In this document: in pieces, positions 26,896 to 35,262 of the stretch | Position numbering within the stretch: position 1 is the stretch's first letter | Layout: every line of letters starts with the position of its first letter | Origin: Duncaniella muricolitica | GTDB taxonomy: Bacteria > Bacteroidota > Bacteroidia > Bacteroidales > Muribaculaceae | Direction of reading: 5' to 3' | Length of the DNA: 64,000 nt | NCBI GenBank assembly: GCA_025808375.1 | Contig: CP061009.1 | Coordinates: 3,286,001-3,350,000 of the forward strand | Position numbers and translations under genes: made by a program | The notes under the pieces: model-generated | The model's input: the letters and a program-made list of their open reading frames with translations, nothing else | Databases searched by the model: none | Told to the model about the DNA's origin: nothing

Positions 26896-27282
26896 TTGAC
26901 CTCAAAAGACATCATATCACCCAACGAATTTCTCCCGGTGCTGTCGGCAGAGCCGTCAATCGACCGCATCTACCCGCCGAGACAGGAGGCAAGCAGGCTG
27001 CTTGTGAGCTGTCTGCCCTCCGACTACAGCGCGTCGCGCATAGCCCGCGCCGTGGAGGATGCCGACGCCCACCTGCTCAACCTCAACGTCACCACCGACG
27101 GCGAGCGGCTTGACAACCGTGTGGTGACCGAGCTCAGGGTGAGCCACCGCAGTCCGCTGGCCGTGGCAAGGTCGCTCGAAAGATATGGCTATGAGGTGGT
27201 GGATGTCGAGCATGATGCCCTGGCCGACGACCCGCTCGCTGCCGACCGTCTCAACGAGCTGATGTATTACATTGATTTATAA
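26896..27282 (+). CDS. Conserved protein next to nadK, possibly a reduced CBS-family protein
   Basis: A 128-residue cytoplasmic protein beginning at TTG; no in-frame ATG or GTG lies upstream. SKDIISPNEFLPVL resembles the start of CBS proteins that precede NAD kinase in other Bacteroidales. The rest looks like an ACT-like or C-terminal domain: LLVSCLPSDYSASRIARAVE, then VVTELRVSHRSPLAVARSLE and RYGYEVVDVEHD. The tandem CBS core is missing, so this is either a shortened paralogue or a different small protein. It ends 27 bp before nadK and is probably co-transcribed with it. Confidence 0.65.
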   Translation: MTSKDIISPNEFLPVLSAEPSIDRIYPPRQEASRLLVSCLPSDYSASRIARAVEDADAHLLNLNVTTDGERLDNRVVTELRVSHRSPLAVARSLERYGYEVVDVEHDALADDPLAADRLNELMYYIDL

Positions 27283-27309
27283 ACCTCTCACTATAAAAGC
27301 ATCGACAGG

Positions 27310-28194
27310 ATGAAAATAGCAGTGTTCGGCAAACGGCGTCAGAGCGTCGACGATGTGCCCCGCATCGCATCGCTCATCAGACTTCTCTCTGACAACGGCA
27401 TATTCGTGGCCGTGCAACGACACTTCTACGAAGCCATGACACGCGACCTCGGCACTCCGCTCGATGCCGACGATGTGTTTGACGCCGACGAGTTTACGGC
27501 CGACGTGGCCATAAGCATCGGGGGCGACGGGACTTTTCTGCGCACAGCCCGATGGGTCGGGCCCAAGGAGATACCCATCATCGGGTTCAATACGGGACAC
27601 CTCGGATTTCTGGCCGAAGAGTCGCTCGAGGATGCTCCGGCGATTGTGGAGAATCTTCTTTCGGGCAAATTTTTCATAGAGCCGCGCTCGCTGCTCCAGG
27701 TCAAGGCCTCGGGCGAACACTTGCGCCAGTCCATCACAGGGTGGGCCTATGCTCTCAACGAGGTGGCTATCCTGCGCCACGACTCAGCCTCAATGATTAC
27801 GATACATACGTTTCTCGACGACATCGAGATTGCATCCTATCAGGGCGACGGACTCATCATTTCAACCCCTACCGGGTCGACTGCCTACAATCTGTCGGTA
27901 GGAGGCCCCATCATACAGCCTACCGCTCCCTGCTGGGCTCTCTCGCCCATAGCACCCCACGCCCTGACCATGCGCCCGCTCGTGGTGAGCGACAACCATG
28001 TGATCACAACCCGTGTCGAGGCCAGGGCCGACACCTATCGCGTCAATCTCGACGGACGGCAACTGGTGCTCCCCGTCAGCGTCAATCTCCACATATCCCG
28101 TGCGCCGTTTGTGATAAAAGTCATACATCGCGACGGACACACATTTGTCGACACCCTCAGCTCCAAACTCCTCTGGGGCATGTCGAGACGTTAG
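27310..28194 (+). CDS. nadK: NAD kinase
   Basis: Cytoplasmic kinase that phosphorylates NAD to NADP, 294 residues. The catalytic GGDG motif is in AISIGGDGTFLRTARWVG at about residues 74-77. It is followed by GFNTGHLGFLAEE and the NAD-binding LNEVAILRHDSASM. GDGLIISTPTGSTAYNLSVG is the substrate-binding loop. Length is normal and no damage is seen. It lies downstream of the small conserved protein and is followed by a perfect 30-bp hairpin separating it from convergent ilvC. Confidence 0.97.
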   Translation: MKIAVFGKRRQSVDDVPRIASLIRLLSDNGIFVAVQRHFYEAMTRDLGTPLDADDVFDADEFTADVAISIGGDGTFLRTARWVGPKEIPIIGFNTGHLGFLAEESLEDAPAIVENLLSGKFFIEPRSLLQVKASGEHLRQSITGWAYALNEVAILRHDSASMITIHTFLDDIEIASYQGDGLIISTPTGSTAYNLSVGGPIIQPTAPCWALSPIAPHALTMRPLVVSDNHVITTRVEARADTYRVNLDGRQLVLPVSVNLHISRAPFVIKVIHRDGHTFVDTLSSKLLWGMSRR

Positions 28195-28224
28195 AGTATA
28201 ATCAGACACTCCGAAATAATCAAA

Positions 28225-28292
28225 AAAAGTATCAGAAGAGACAAAAGTTTTTACCTGAATTTGTAAAAACTTTTGTCTCTTCTGATACTTTT
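28225..28292. terminator. Perfect 30-bp hairpin between convergent nadK and ilvC
   Basis: Arms 28225-28254 and 28263-28292 are exact reverse complements with an 8-nt loop. The outer ends are A-rich on the left and T-rich on the right, so the hairpin can act as a bidirectional terminator for nadK and ilvC. The stem is far longer than usual. It contains GAAGAGACAAAAG, which also occurs in the inverted repeat at 2421-2548. Confidence 0.8.
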
Positions 28293-28328
28293 ATAATATC
28301 CTGCGTCTATCTATGCAGACGACGGGGA

Positions 28329-29372
28329 TTACACGTTCTCGGGACGGAGGGTGCGGACTACAGCACCTGTGCGCCACATTTCGCTCTCGCGGAGTGCCTT
28401 GAGTTCCTCCTCGAGCTTCTCGCGATAGTCGGGCTGGGTATTGGAGTCGATGCTGCGCTGAGCCTCACGGCCGGTCTTCACGCTCTCATAGAGGTCGCGT
28501 ACGACGGGCTTGATGGCATCGTGGAACGGGCCCATCCAGTCGAGCGCGCCACGCTGGGCTGTTGTCGAGCAGTTGGCATACATCCAGTCCATGCCTTTGG
28601 CTGCAAAGAGGGGCATGAGCGACTGGGTGAGCTCCTCGACGGTCTCGTTGAAGGCCTCGGAGGGAGTGTGGCCGTTCTCGCGGAGCACTTCATACTGCGC
28701 AAGGAGAAGACCCTGGATAGCACCCATGAGCGAACCACGCTCGCCGGTGAGGTCGCTGACAGCCTCACGCTGGAATGTGGTCTCGAACAGGTAGCCCGAG
28801 CCGATGCCGATGCCGAGAGCAAGAGTGCGGTCAAGCGCGCGGCCGGTGGCGTCCTGATATACTGCAAACGATGAGTTGGTGCCTTTGCCCTCCTTGAAGA
28901 GCACGCGGAGCATTGTGCCCGAACCCTTGGGAGCAACCATGATTACGTCTACGTCGGCAGGAGGCACTACGCCTGTGCGGTCGCTCCAGTTGATGGCAAA
29001 ACCGTGGCTGAAATAGAGTGCCTTGCCGGGGGTGAGGTGCTTCTTGATGGTGGGCCACTGAGAGATGACTGCGGCGTCGCTGAGCAGACACATGATGATG
29101 GTGCCGCGCTCACAGGCTTCCTCGATTGAGAAAAGTGTCTCGCCGGGCTTCCAGCCGTCAGCCACAGCCTTGTCATAAGTCTTGCCTTCGCGCTGACCTA
29201 CTATTACATTAAATCCGTTGTCACGCAGGTCGAGGCCCTGGCCGGGACCCTGAACACCGTAACCGATCACTGCTATTGTCTCGTCTTTGAGAGTCTCGAG
29301 AGCCTTGCTCAACGGATACTCTTCACGTGTGATGACGGTTTCTTCTACTCCGCCAAAGTTAAGTTTTGCCAT
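28329..29372 (-). CDS. ilvC: Ketol-acid reductoisomerase
   Basis: IlvC converts acetolactate or acetohydroxybutyrate to the dihydroxy acids in valine, leucine and isoleucine synthesis, using NAD(P)H and Mg2+. The protein of 347 residues begins MAKLNFGGVEETV. The cofactor motif is VIGYGVQGPGQGLDLRDNGF, and the metal site lies in MGAIQGLLLAQYEVLRE. A longer frame starts at 29441, but it would overlap the thioesterase gene, and MAKLNFGG is the natural start. It is the last gene of the ilv operon, ending near the shared terminator with nadK. Confidence 0.97.
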   Translation of the reverse strand: MAKLNFGGVEETVITREEYPLSKALETLKDETIAVIGYGVQGPGQGLDLRDNGFNVIVGQREGKTYDKAVADGWKPGETLFSIEEACERGTIIMCLLSDAAVISQWPTIKKHLTPGKALYFSHGFAINWSDRTGVVPPADVDVIMVAPKGSGTMLRVLFKEGKGTNSSFAVYQDATGRALDRTLALGIGIGSGYLFETTFQREAVSDLTGERGSLMGAIQGLLLAQYEVLRENGHTPSEAFNETVEELTQSLMPLFAAKGMDWMYANCSTTAQRGALDWMGPFHDAIKPVVRDLYESVKTGREAQRSIDSNTQPDYREKLEEELKALRESEMWRTGAVVRTLRPENV

Positions 29373-29406
29373 AATTGTAATTATTATGAGTTTTTCAATT
29401 ATATGA

Positions 29407-30150
29407 TTATCGTTTTGTGAAATATATGCGGGCGAGGGCACAGCTTGTATCCCCTACCCTGATTTCGGTGTCATAGACATCGTCGGAGACGTCTCCGTGA
29501 GGCATCATAAGGGTCACCGACTCCTCGGCATATCTCGCCTCATGCTTGAAAGCGATCTCAAACCGCGACACACGACTCTCGGCATATTTGTCAAGCGGCC
29601 ACAGGTCGGTGATAAGGTCAATATAGCGTCGGGTGGTGACGTGGCGGTTGACGTCAATGTCGCTCACCTTAAATATATATGTATATCCCGAGGCTTCAGC
29701 TCCCACAGGCAGAAGTTTACCCCCTTTGTCACCTCCAAACTCGCGCTCGGTTACAATGTCGACCAGTGCCTGATGGCGCGACAGGTCGGTAGGACGGCGC
29801 GAATCCATGTCGATAGCCATCCAGGTGGTGTGGGCCCATGCGAGAGTCTCGTCTGTAGCGGCATCCTTCAGTTCAAAAAGACGCTCGGAATATATGCGGT
29901 TGACGCTCGACACCCATGTAATGAGACGGTATGCGCGGTTGACACCCGGCATGCTCTTTATGTCGACACTCAGGCGCGACAACACCCACGATGTGTTGGT
30001 CTCCATCATGTGGGCGTAACCAAACCCGAGACTGTTGGCATGGCCGGTGGCTGTGTCGATGATGAGTGTGACCAGACGCGACAGGGGCATCTCTTCCTGG
30101 GCATTGACCTCGGCAGCCGTGAGATAAAATTCGTTTACGTATTCTGTCAT
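29407..30150 (-). CDS. Acyl-ACP thioesterase
   Basis: A 247-residue double hot-dog thioesterase of the FatA/acyl-ACP family, cytoplasmic, releasing fatty acids from acyl carrier protein. Seen in the sequence: the first hot-dog domain contains NSLGFGYAHMMETNTSWVLS and LITWVSSVNRIYSERLFEL. The second begins at about 150 with FKVSDIDVNRHVTTRRYIDL, which carries the catalytic Asn/His pattern (DVNRHV). Its place between ilvN and ilvC (19 bp and 35 bp gaps) suggests a link between branched-chain keto acid supply and branched fatty acids. That link is inference. Confidence 0.92.
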   Translation of the reverse strand: MTEYVNEFYLTAAEVNAQEEMPLSRLVTLIIDTATGHANSLGFGYAHMMETNTSWVLSRLSVDIKSMPGVNRAYRLITWVSSVNRIYSERLFELKDAATDETLAWAHTTWMAIDMDSRRPTDLSRHQALVDIVTEREFGGDKGGKLLPVGAEASGYTYIFKVSDIDVNRHVTTRRYIDLITDLWPLDKYAESRVSRFEIAFKHEARYAEESVTLMMPHGDVSDDVYDTEIRVGDTSCALARIYFTKR

Positions 30151-30168
30151 GAGTGACTTCTGTTGCGG

Positions 30169-30720
30169 TTACACACCCTCGATATTGCGGCGGCGTGCCT
30201 CCTGCTCCTCAAGAAAGCGGGTGAAGTGCTCGGTAGGCGACTTGGTGACACTGATGCGGCCCGAGCGTATGAACTGCTGTATGCCATACTGTGTTAGCAG
30301 GTCGTAGAGAGCCTGTGTCTCGGTCTCGTGGCCGGTCTTCTCGATGACAGTATAGTCACGCGTAATCTCGAGGATACGGGCGTTGTGCACACGTATGATG
30401 CGCTCGAGATTAGGCTCGTCGAGCAGACGCACCGTGGGCACTTTGTAGAGTGCGACCTCCTGATACACGATCTCATCGTCGGTATAGAGAAAGGCCTTGA
30501 GCACATCGACACATTTTTCGATCTGCTTTACCACCTTCTCAAGCACCTCGCGCTCTCCGGCCACAAGAAAATTCATCTTGTGGACTCCGGCTTCGGCACT
30601 CGGACTCGATGACACACTCTCGAGATTGATGCCTCGGCGAGTGAAGATGATGGAGATGCGGTTGAGCAATCCCACCTGGTTTTCGGTAAATACCGCGATG
30701 GTGAACATTTTCTTTTCCAT
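30169..30720 (-). CDS. ilvN: Acetolactate synthase small (regulatory) subunit
   Basis: A 183-residue regulatory subunit of acetohydroxyacid synthase. The N-terminal ACT domain (FTIAVFTENQVGLLNRISII, then RRGINLESVSSSPS) binds the feedback inhibitor valine. The C-terminal domain contains IIRVHNARILEITRDYTVIE and DLLTQYGIQQFIRSGRI. It starts 13 bp downstream of ilvB. It forms the holoenzyme with IlvB and confers feedback control. Confidence 0.95.
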   Translation of the reverse strand: MEKKMFTIAVFTENQVGLLNRISIIFTRRGINLESVSSSPSAEAGVHKMNFLVAGEREVLEKVVKQIEKCVDVLKAFLYTDDEIVYQEVALYKVPTVRLLDEPNLERIIRVHNARILEITRDYTVIEKTGHETETQALYDLLTQYGIQQFIRSGRISVTKSPTEHFTRFLEEQEARRRNIEGV

Positions 30721-30732
30721 ATCTCCTGTCCT

Positions 30733-32454
30733 TTATTTCTGATATTTTTTGTTACGGTTGATGAGTATCTCGTCAACAGCCGATCCGGGAGTAACCATAG
30801 GAAACACCATGTCCTCAGTCTCGATATTGACATTGAGCATATAGGCCGTGTCAGCCTTTATCATCCTCTCGATAGCGGCGTCAAGCTGCGACATCTCCGA
30901 CACATCCTCGGCCGGGATGCCGTAGGCACGGCTCACCATGGCGAAGTCGGGGTTGAGAAGCGGTGTGCCCATGAATCGGTCGTTGTAGAACATCGACTGC
31001 CACTGGCGCACATTGCCAAGAAAATTATTATTGAGAATAATCATCTTGACAGGTATGCGATAATCCATGATGGTGCCGAGTTCCTGCATGGTCATCTGAA
31101 AACCGCCGTCACCCATAAAGGCAAACACCTGTCGGCCGGGAGCTCCGAGTTTGGCCCCTATGGCCGCCGGCAGACAGAATCCCATGGTGCCGAGTCCGCC
31201 CGAAGTAATCACACTCTTGGGGAGGGTGTATTTGAAGTAACGCGCGGCCATCATCTGGTTCTGCCCCACATCGGTGACAAGTATGCCGTCATTGCCGCTC
31301 ATCTCCGACACCTTGCGTATCACCTGGCCCATGCGCATGGCTCCGTCGCGGGTGTCGATGGGATGAAGCTCGCGCTGCATCACCTCGATTTCCTCGACCT
31401 GCCGCGGTGCGTCAAACGATGCGAGCCACTCGGCATGCGATGCCTTGTTGATATTGGGGAGCAGTGCCTCGAGTGCCTTGCGGGCATCGGCATGTATGTG
31501 TACGTCAGTGGGAATAACCTTGTTAAACTCGGCCGCGTCTATGTCGACATGTATTATCTTGGCCTGTCGGGCATAAGAGTCTATGCGGCCTGTCACACGG
31601 TCGTCAAAACGGAGTCCGACGGCGAGTATCACATCGGCCTCGTTGGTCTTGATATTTGGAGCGATATTACCGTGCATCCCCACCATGCCCTTGTTGAGAG
31701 GATGGTCCGACGGGAATGACGACAGTCCGAGCAGCGTGGTCGCCACAGGGATATCTGCCTTCTCGGCAAGAGCCTTCAGAGCCTCTTCGGCCTCGGAAAT
31801 AAGCACTCCGTGACCTGCAAGAAGCAGCGGTCGCTTGGCTTGATTGAGCAGCGAGGCCGCTTCGGCTATAGCCGAGGGCTGCAGCTCGGGATCGGGATCA
31901 TAGCTGCGTATAAAGTTTATGGGCTTATAGTCCCATTCGGTCATGCCGAGCTGGGCATCCCTGGTGAAGTCGAGCACCACAGGACCGGGACGGCCTGTAG
32001 AGGCAAGATAGAAGGCACGAGCCACCGCCCAAGGTATCTCATCGGCCGTGCGTATCTGATAGGACCATTTGGTGATGGGCTGCGTGATGCCGAGCACATC
32101 GGTCTCCTGAAACGCTTCGGTGCCGAGCGATGACACACCCACCTGACCGGTAATGACAACGAGCGGAGTCGAGTCGGACATCGCGTCGGCGATACCCGTA
32201 ATGACATTGGTGGCCGCGGGGCCTGATGTCACTGTTACCACTCCGGCCTTGCCGCAGGCGCGGGCATAGCCCTGGGCCGCGTGCACGGCACCCTGCTCAT
32301 GACGCACCAGGATGTGGCGGAGCCTGTCCTGATAGTCATAGAGAGTATCGTAAAATGTCATTATCTGACCTCCGGGATAACCGAATATAGTGTCGACTCC
32401 CTCGGCCAGAAGCGCGCGGCACATGGCCTCGGCTCCTTTTATCTTTTCACTCAT
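30733..32454 (-). CDS. ilvB: Acetolactate synthase large (catalytic) subunit
   Basis: Thiamine-diphosphate enzyme of 573 residues that condenses pyruvate to acetolactate or with 2-oxobutyrate. The N-terminal ThDP-binding glutamate region reads VDTIFGYPGGQIMTFYDTLY and RHEQGAVHAAQGYAR. The C-terminal ThDP motif is FMGDGGFQMTMQELGTI ending in ILNNNFLG. It is complete. It is read between ilvD (38 bp upstream) and ilvN. Confidence 0.97.
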   Translation of the reverse strand: MSEKIKGAEAMCRALLAEGVDTIFGYPGGQIMTFYDTLYDYQDRLRHILVRHEQGAVHAAQGYARACGKAGVVTVTSGPAATNVITGIADAMSDSTPLVVITGQVGVSSLGTEAFQETDVLGITQPITKWSYQIRTADEIPWAVARAFYLASTGRPGPVVLDFTRDAQLGMTEWDYKPINFIRSYDPDPELQPSAIAEAASLLNQAKRPLLLAGHGVLISEAEEALKALAEKADIPVATTLLGLSSFPSDHPLNKGMVGMHGNIAPNIKTNEADVILAVGLRFDDRVTGRIDSYARQAKIIHVDIDAAEFNKVIPTDVHIHADARKALEALLPNINKASHAEWLASFDAPRQVEEIEVMQRELHPIDTRDGAMRMGQVIRKVSEMSGNDGILVTDVGQNQMMAARYFKYTLPKSVITSGGLGTMGFCLPAAIGAKLGAPGRQVFAFMGDGGFQMTMQELGTIMDYRIPVKMIILNNNFLGNVRQWQSMFYNDRFMGTPLLNPDFAMVSRAYGIPAEDVSEMSQLDAAIERMIKADTAYMLNVNIETEDMVFPMVTPGSAVDEILINRNKKYQK

Positions 32455-32492
32455 GTAAATAACTTACCTATTGGATATTTTTATACGTTTGA

Positions 32493-34322
32493 TTACAGCA
32501 TGCGCACACCGCCCTTGTCGGCCGAAGTGACCATAGCGGCATAGGCGCGAAGTGCCTGGCTCACATGGCGGTCACGGTCGCGGGCTGTGAACGCTTCGCG
32601 TCCGAGCGACTCCTCTTCAGCCCGACGCGAGGCAAGCTCACTGTCGGTGAGACGCACATTGATGGAGCGGGCAGGGATATCGATTTCGATAATATCGCCG
32701 TCACGCACCAGTCCGATATTGCCGCCGGCTGCTGCTTCGGGCGATATATGGCCGATGGACAGTCCCGAGGTTCCGCCCGAGAATCGTCCGTCGGTTATGA
32801 GCGCGCACTCCTTGCCGAGATGTTTGCTCTTTATATAAGAGGTGGGATAGAGCATCTCCTGCATGCCGGGACCACCCTTGGGGCCCTCATATGTGATGAC
32901 CACGACATCTCCGCTCTTTACCTCATCGCGGAGTATGCCCTCGACTGCCGCTTCCTGCGAAGTAAACACTTTGGCCGGACCACTGAAACGGAATATGCTC
33001 TCGTCGACACCTGCGGTCTTGACTACACAACCGTCCTGCGCGATATTGCCTTTGAGCACAGCCAGACCGCCATCCTTGACATAAGCATGCTCCATATCGC
33101 GTATGCATCCCGACTCACGGTCGGTGTCAAGTTCGGAATAATAGCTCATCTGACAGCCCAGCTCGGTAGTACGCCTCATGCCGGGCGCGCTCTTCCACAA
33201 CTCGTCGGCCTCGAGGCACACCTCTCGGCCCGGCTTGACAGCCCATTTGTCCAGAGCTTCACCGAGAGTCATACGGTCGACACGCTTCACATCGGTCTCG
33301 ACAAGTCCGGCTTCGGCAAGTATATTCATTATGGAAAGAATGCCTCCGGCTCGGTTCACATCCTGTATATGGTAATGCGAATTGGGAGCCACCTTGCAGA
33401 GCACGGGGGTCTTACGCGAAAGACGGTCTATATCGGCCATCGTGAAATCGGCTCCGGCCTCATGGGCCACGGCCAGCAGATGAAGCACCGTGTTGGTCGA
33501 ACCGCCCATGGCAATGTCGAGCGTCATAGCATTAAGCATGGCCTGACGTGTAGCTATGCTGCGGGGCAGCACACTCTCGTCACCGTCGCGGTAATAGGCA
33601 TAGGCATTGTCAACAATCTGACGGGCGGCTTTCTTGAAAAGCTCGCGACGGTTGGCATGGGTAGCCACCACCGTACCGTTGCCCGGAAGAGCCATACCGA
33701 TGGCCTCGTTGAGCGAGTTCATCGAATTGGCGGTAAACATACCCGAGCAAGAGCCACACGTGGGACATCCCTTCTGCTCGAGCAGAGTCACACGATGATC
33801 CGACACCGAGTCATCGGCCGCCTCTATCATTATATCTATCAGGTCAACATCCTTGCCCTCGACATTGCCGGCCTCCATAGGACCGCCCGACACAAATATG
33901 GCGGGAATATTGAGACGCATGGCTGCCATGAGCATGCCGGGGGTCACCTTGTCACAGTTGGAGATGCACACCATGGCGTCGGCCTTGTGAGCGTTGACCA
34001 TATACTCGATAGAGTCGGCAATCATGTCGCGCGACGGAAGCGAATAAAGCATACCGTCATGCCCCATGGCAATACCGTCGTCAATAGCTATCGTATTGAA
34101 CTCGGCCGCAAAGCAACCCTGCTTTTCAATCTCCGCCTTGACCACCTGGCCAATCTCATGAAGATGTGTATGACCGGGCACAAACTGTGTGAATGAATTT
34201 ACGACGGCAATGATGGGCTTACCAAACTGCTCATCTTTCATGCCGTTGGCACGCCACAGCGCACGGGCTCCCGCCATACGGCGGCCCTCGGTACTTGCTG
34301 CGCTTCTCAACGGAATTTTCAT
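32493..34322 (-). CDS. ilvD: Dihydroxy-acid dehydratase
   Basis: Iron-sulfur enzyme of 609 residues that dehydrates dihydroxyisovalerate or dihydroxymethylvalerate to the branched 2-keto acids. Candidate cluster cysteines are C123 in CISNCDKVTPGM and C192 in GCPTCGSCSGMFTANSMNSL. The substrate loop TDGRFSGGTSGLSIGHISPE is near the C-terminus. It is complete and begins the operon ilvD-ilvB-ilvN-thioesterase-ilvC. The long AT-rich leader upstream shows no obvious leader peptide. Confidence 0.97.
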   Translation of the reverse strand: MKIPLRSAASTEGRRMAGARALWRANGMKDEQFGKPIIAVVNSFTQFVPGHTHLHEIGQVVKAEIEKQGCFAAEFNTIAIDDGIAMGHDGMLYSLPSRDMIADSIEYMVNAHKADAMVCISNCDKVTPGMLMAAMRLNIPAIFVSGGPMEAGNVEGKDVDLIDIMIEAADDSVSDHRVTLLEQKGCPTCGSCSGMFTANSMNSLNEAIGMALPGNGTVVATHANRRELFKKAARQIVDNAYAYYRDGDESVLPRSIATRQAMLNAMTLDIAMGGSTNTVLHLLAVAHEAGADFTMADIDRLSRKTPVLCKVAPNSHYHIQDVNRAGGILSIMNILAEAGLVETDVKRVDRMTLGEALDKWAVKPGREVCLEADELWKSAPGMRRTTELGCQMSYYSELDTDRESGCIRDMEHAYVKDGGLAVLKGNIAQDGCVVKTAGVDESIFRFSGPAKVFTSQEAAVEGILRDEVKSGDVVVITYEGPKGGPGMQEMLYPTSYIKSKHLGKECALITDGRFSGGTSGLSIGHISPEAAAGGNIGLVRDGDIIEIDIPARSINVRLTDSELASRRAEEESLGREAFTARDRDRHVSQALRAYAAMVTSADKGGVRML

Positions 34323-34657
34323 ATCGTGTATATGTTTATTTTTTGCAATTATAATGAAGCAATAGCCTCACAAATTTTAATAATTTAGGCGCAAAAATAT
34401 GAAAACATGTTGTAAAACACAAATTTTCAACGATATTTATTACCATAATCTTCACCCTACTCCAAAAAATTATCAAAAATTACACACGGTTTATATCAAA
34501 TGTGCAAATATTCGGCCATTCTAAATTAAAAAATCACATTTCAGACCATTTAGCTCCTCATCGCTGAATCCACACACCTCACCCCCGATTTATCACTTTT
34601 TTATCAACAAAAAAACAAAAAATCGTTCAAAAGTTTGCACATATAAATAAAACTGTT
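34323..34657. other. AT-rich intergenic region upstream of ilvD and the tRNA gene
   Basis: 335 bp of very AT-rich DNA separates the divergent ilvD start from the tRNA promoter. I see no ORF, no strong hairpin and no run of branched-chain codons that would suggest an attenuator peptide. Confidence 0.5.
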
Positions 34658-34665
34658 TAACTTTG
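34658..34665 (+). promoter_or_regulatory. -7 box for the tRNA gene
   Basis: TAACTTTG lies 52 bp upstream of the tRNA. A TTTG about 20-25 bp further upstream (around 34633) could be the -33 element. Confidence 0.65.
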
Positions 34666-34717
34666 CACAACGAAAAACGAAAAGAGCAAAGCACCTCGTG
34701 CTCCAATCTCGACGTTT

Positions 34718-34791
34718 GGTCCTATAGCTCAGTTGGTTAGAGCAACAGACTCATAATCTGTGGGTCCTAGGTTCAAGCCCTAGTGGGACCA
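34718..34791 (+). tRNA. tRNA-Met (CAT anticodon)
   Basis: A 74-nt cloverleaf. The acceptor stem pairs GGTCCTA with TGGGACC (one G-T pair). The D arm contains AGCTCAGTTGGTTAGAGC, and the anticodon loop is CTCATAA with anticodon CAT. The T arm contains GGTTCAAGCCC, and the discriminator is A. CCA is not encoded. CAT can also be tRNA-Ile2 after lysidine modification, and the loop alone does not exclude that. It is followed by a perfect terminator and then by an integrase gene. Confidence 0.93.
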
Positions 34792-34814
34792 CTCGTAAAA
34801 ATTACCAAATTAAG

Positions 34815-34850
34815 AAAATCGCTGAAATTCAGACATTTCAGCGATTTTTA
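34815..34850 (+). terminator. Intrinsic terminator of the tRNA gene
   Basis: A perfect 14-bp stem (AAAATCGCTGAAAT with its complement) and a 6-nt loop, followed by a T-run, 24 bp after the tRNA. Confidence 0.9.
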
Positions 34851-34852
34851 TT

Positions 34853-35231
34853 TTGCCCTTTTCCATCGAAAATCGGCAAAATAATGAAGTCTGCGGAGTA
34901 TAATTCGGGAACAGTCAGAATTGAGGCCGTTTTGTTCACCGGAAACGCTGTAAACATCTGATAATGCGACAATAGTAGAAATCCAACTCGATTTAAGGGC
35001 TCAATTTCGTCGTTTTTCTACACAAAAATCATGGCCCCACTCTTTATGTTAAAGATGCTGGATTCCAACAGTTAAATAATGTTGAGAGCAGGAAGCCTTA
35101 AAAGTGAGGAATCTGACACAGGAGTAGATTTGCAGCGATTTTTGGGCTTTGTTCCCGATTCTTACACCTAAAATGATAATATTTCTCTGATATTCAATTT
35201 TCTGCGCCATAAGAGCATGACACGTGATAAT
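34853..35231. other. Non-coding region between tRNA terminator and integrase
   Basis: About 380 bp without a credible gene. The 11-mer CAGCGATTTTT of the tRNA terminator (34839-34849) is repeated at 35134-35144. This could mark an old attachment site, but the match is short. Confidence 0.4.
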
Positions 35232-35239
35232 TAACTTTG
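35232..35239 (+). promoter_or_regulatory. -7 box for the truncated integrase
   Basis: TAACTTTG, 23 bp upstream of the ATG at 35263. Transcription would begin just past the in-frame TTG at 35254 or close to it, which favours the ATG. Confidence 0.6.
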
Positions 35240-35262
35240 TGTCAAATTAAAAATTGACTCTT

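Noticed and set aside
28329..29441. Longer ilvC start at 29441
   Set aside because: It would overlap the thioesterase end by 35 bp, and the conserved N-terminus begins at MAKLNFGG.
32565..34196. 543-codon plus-strand frame opposite ilvD
   Set aside because: It lies wholly antisense to ilvD, which has its iron-sulfur cysteines and full length.
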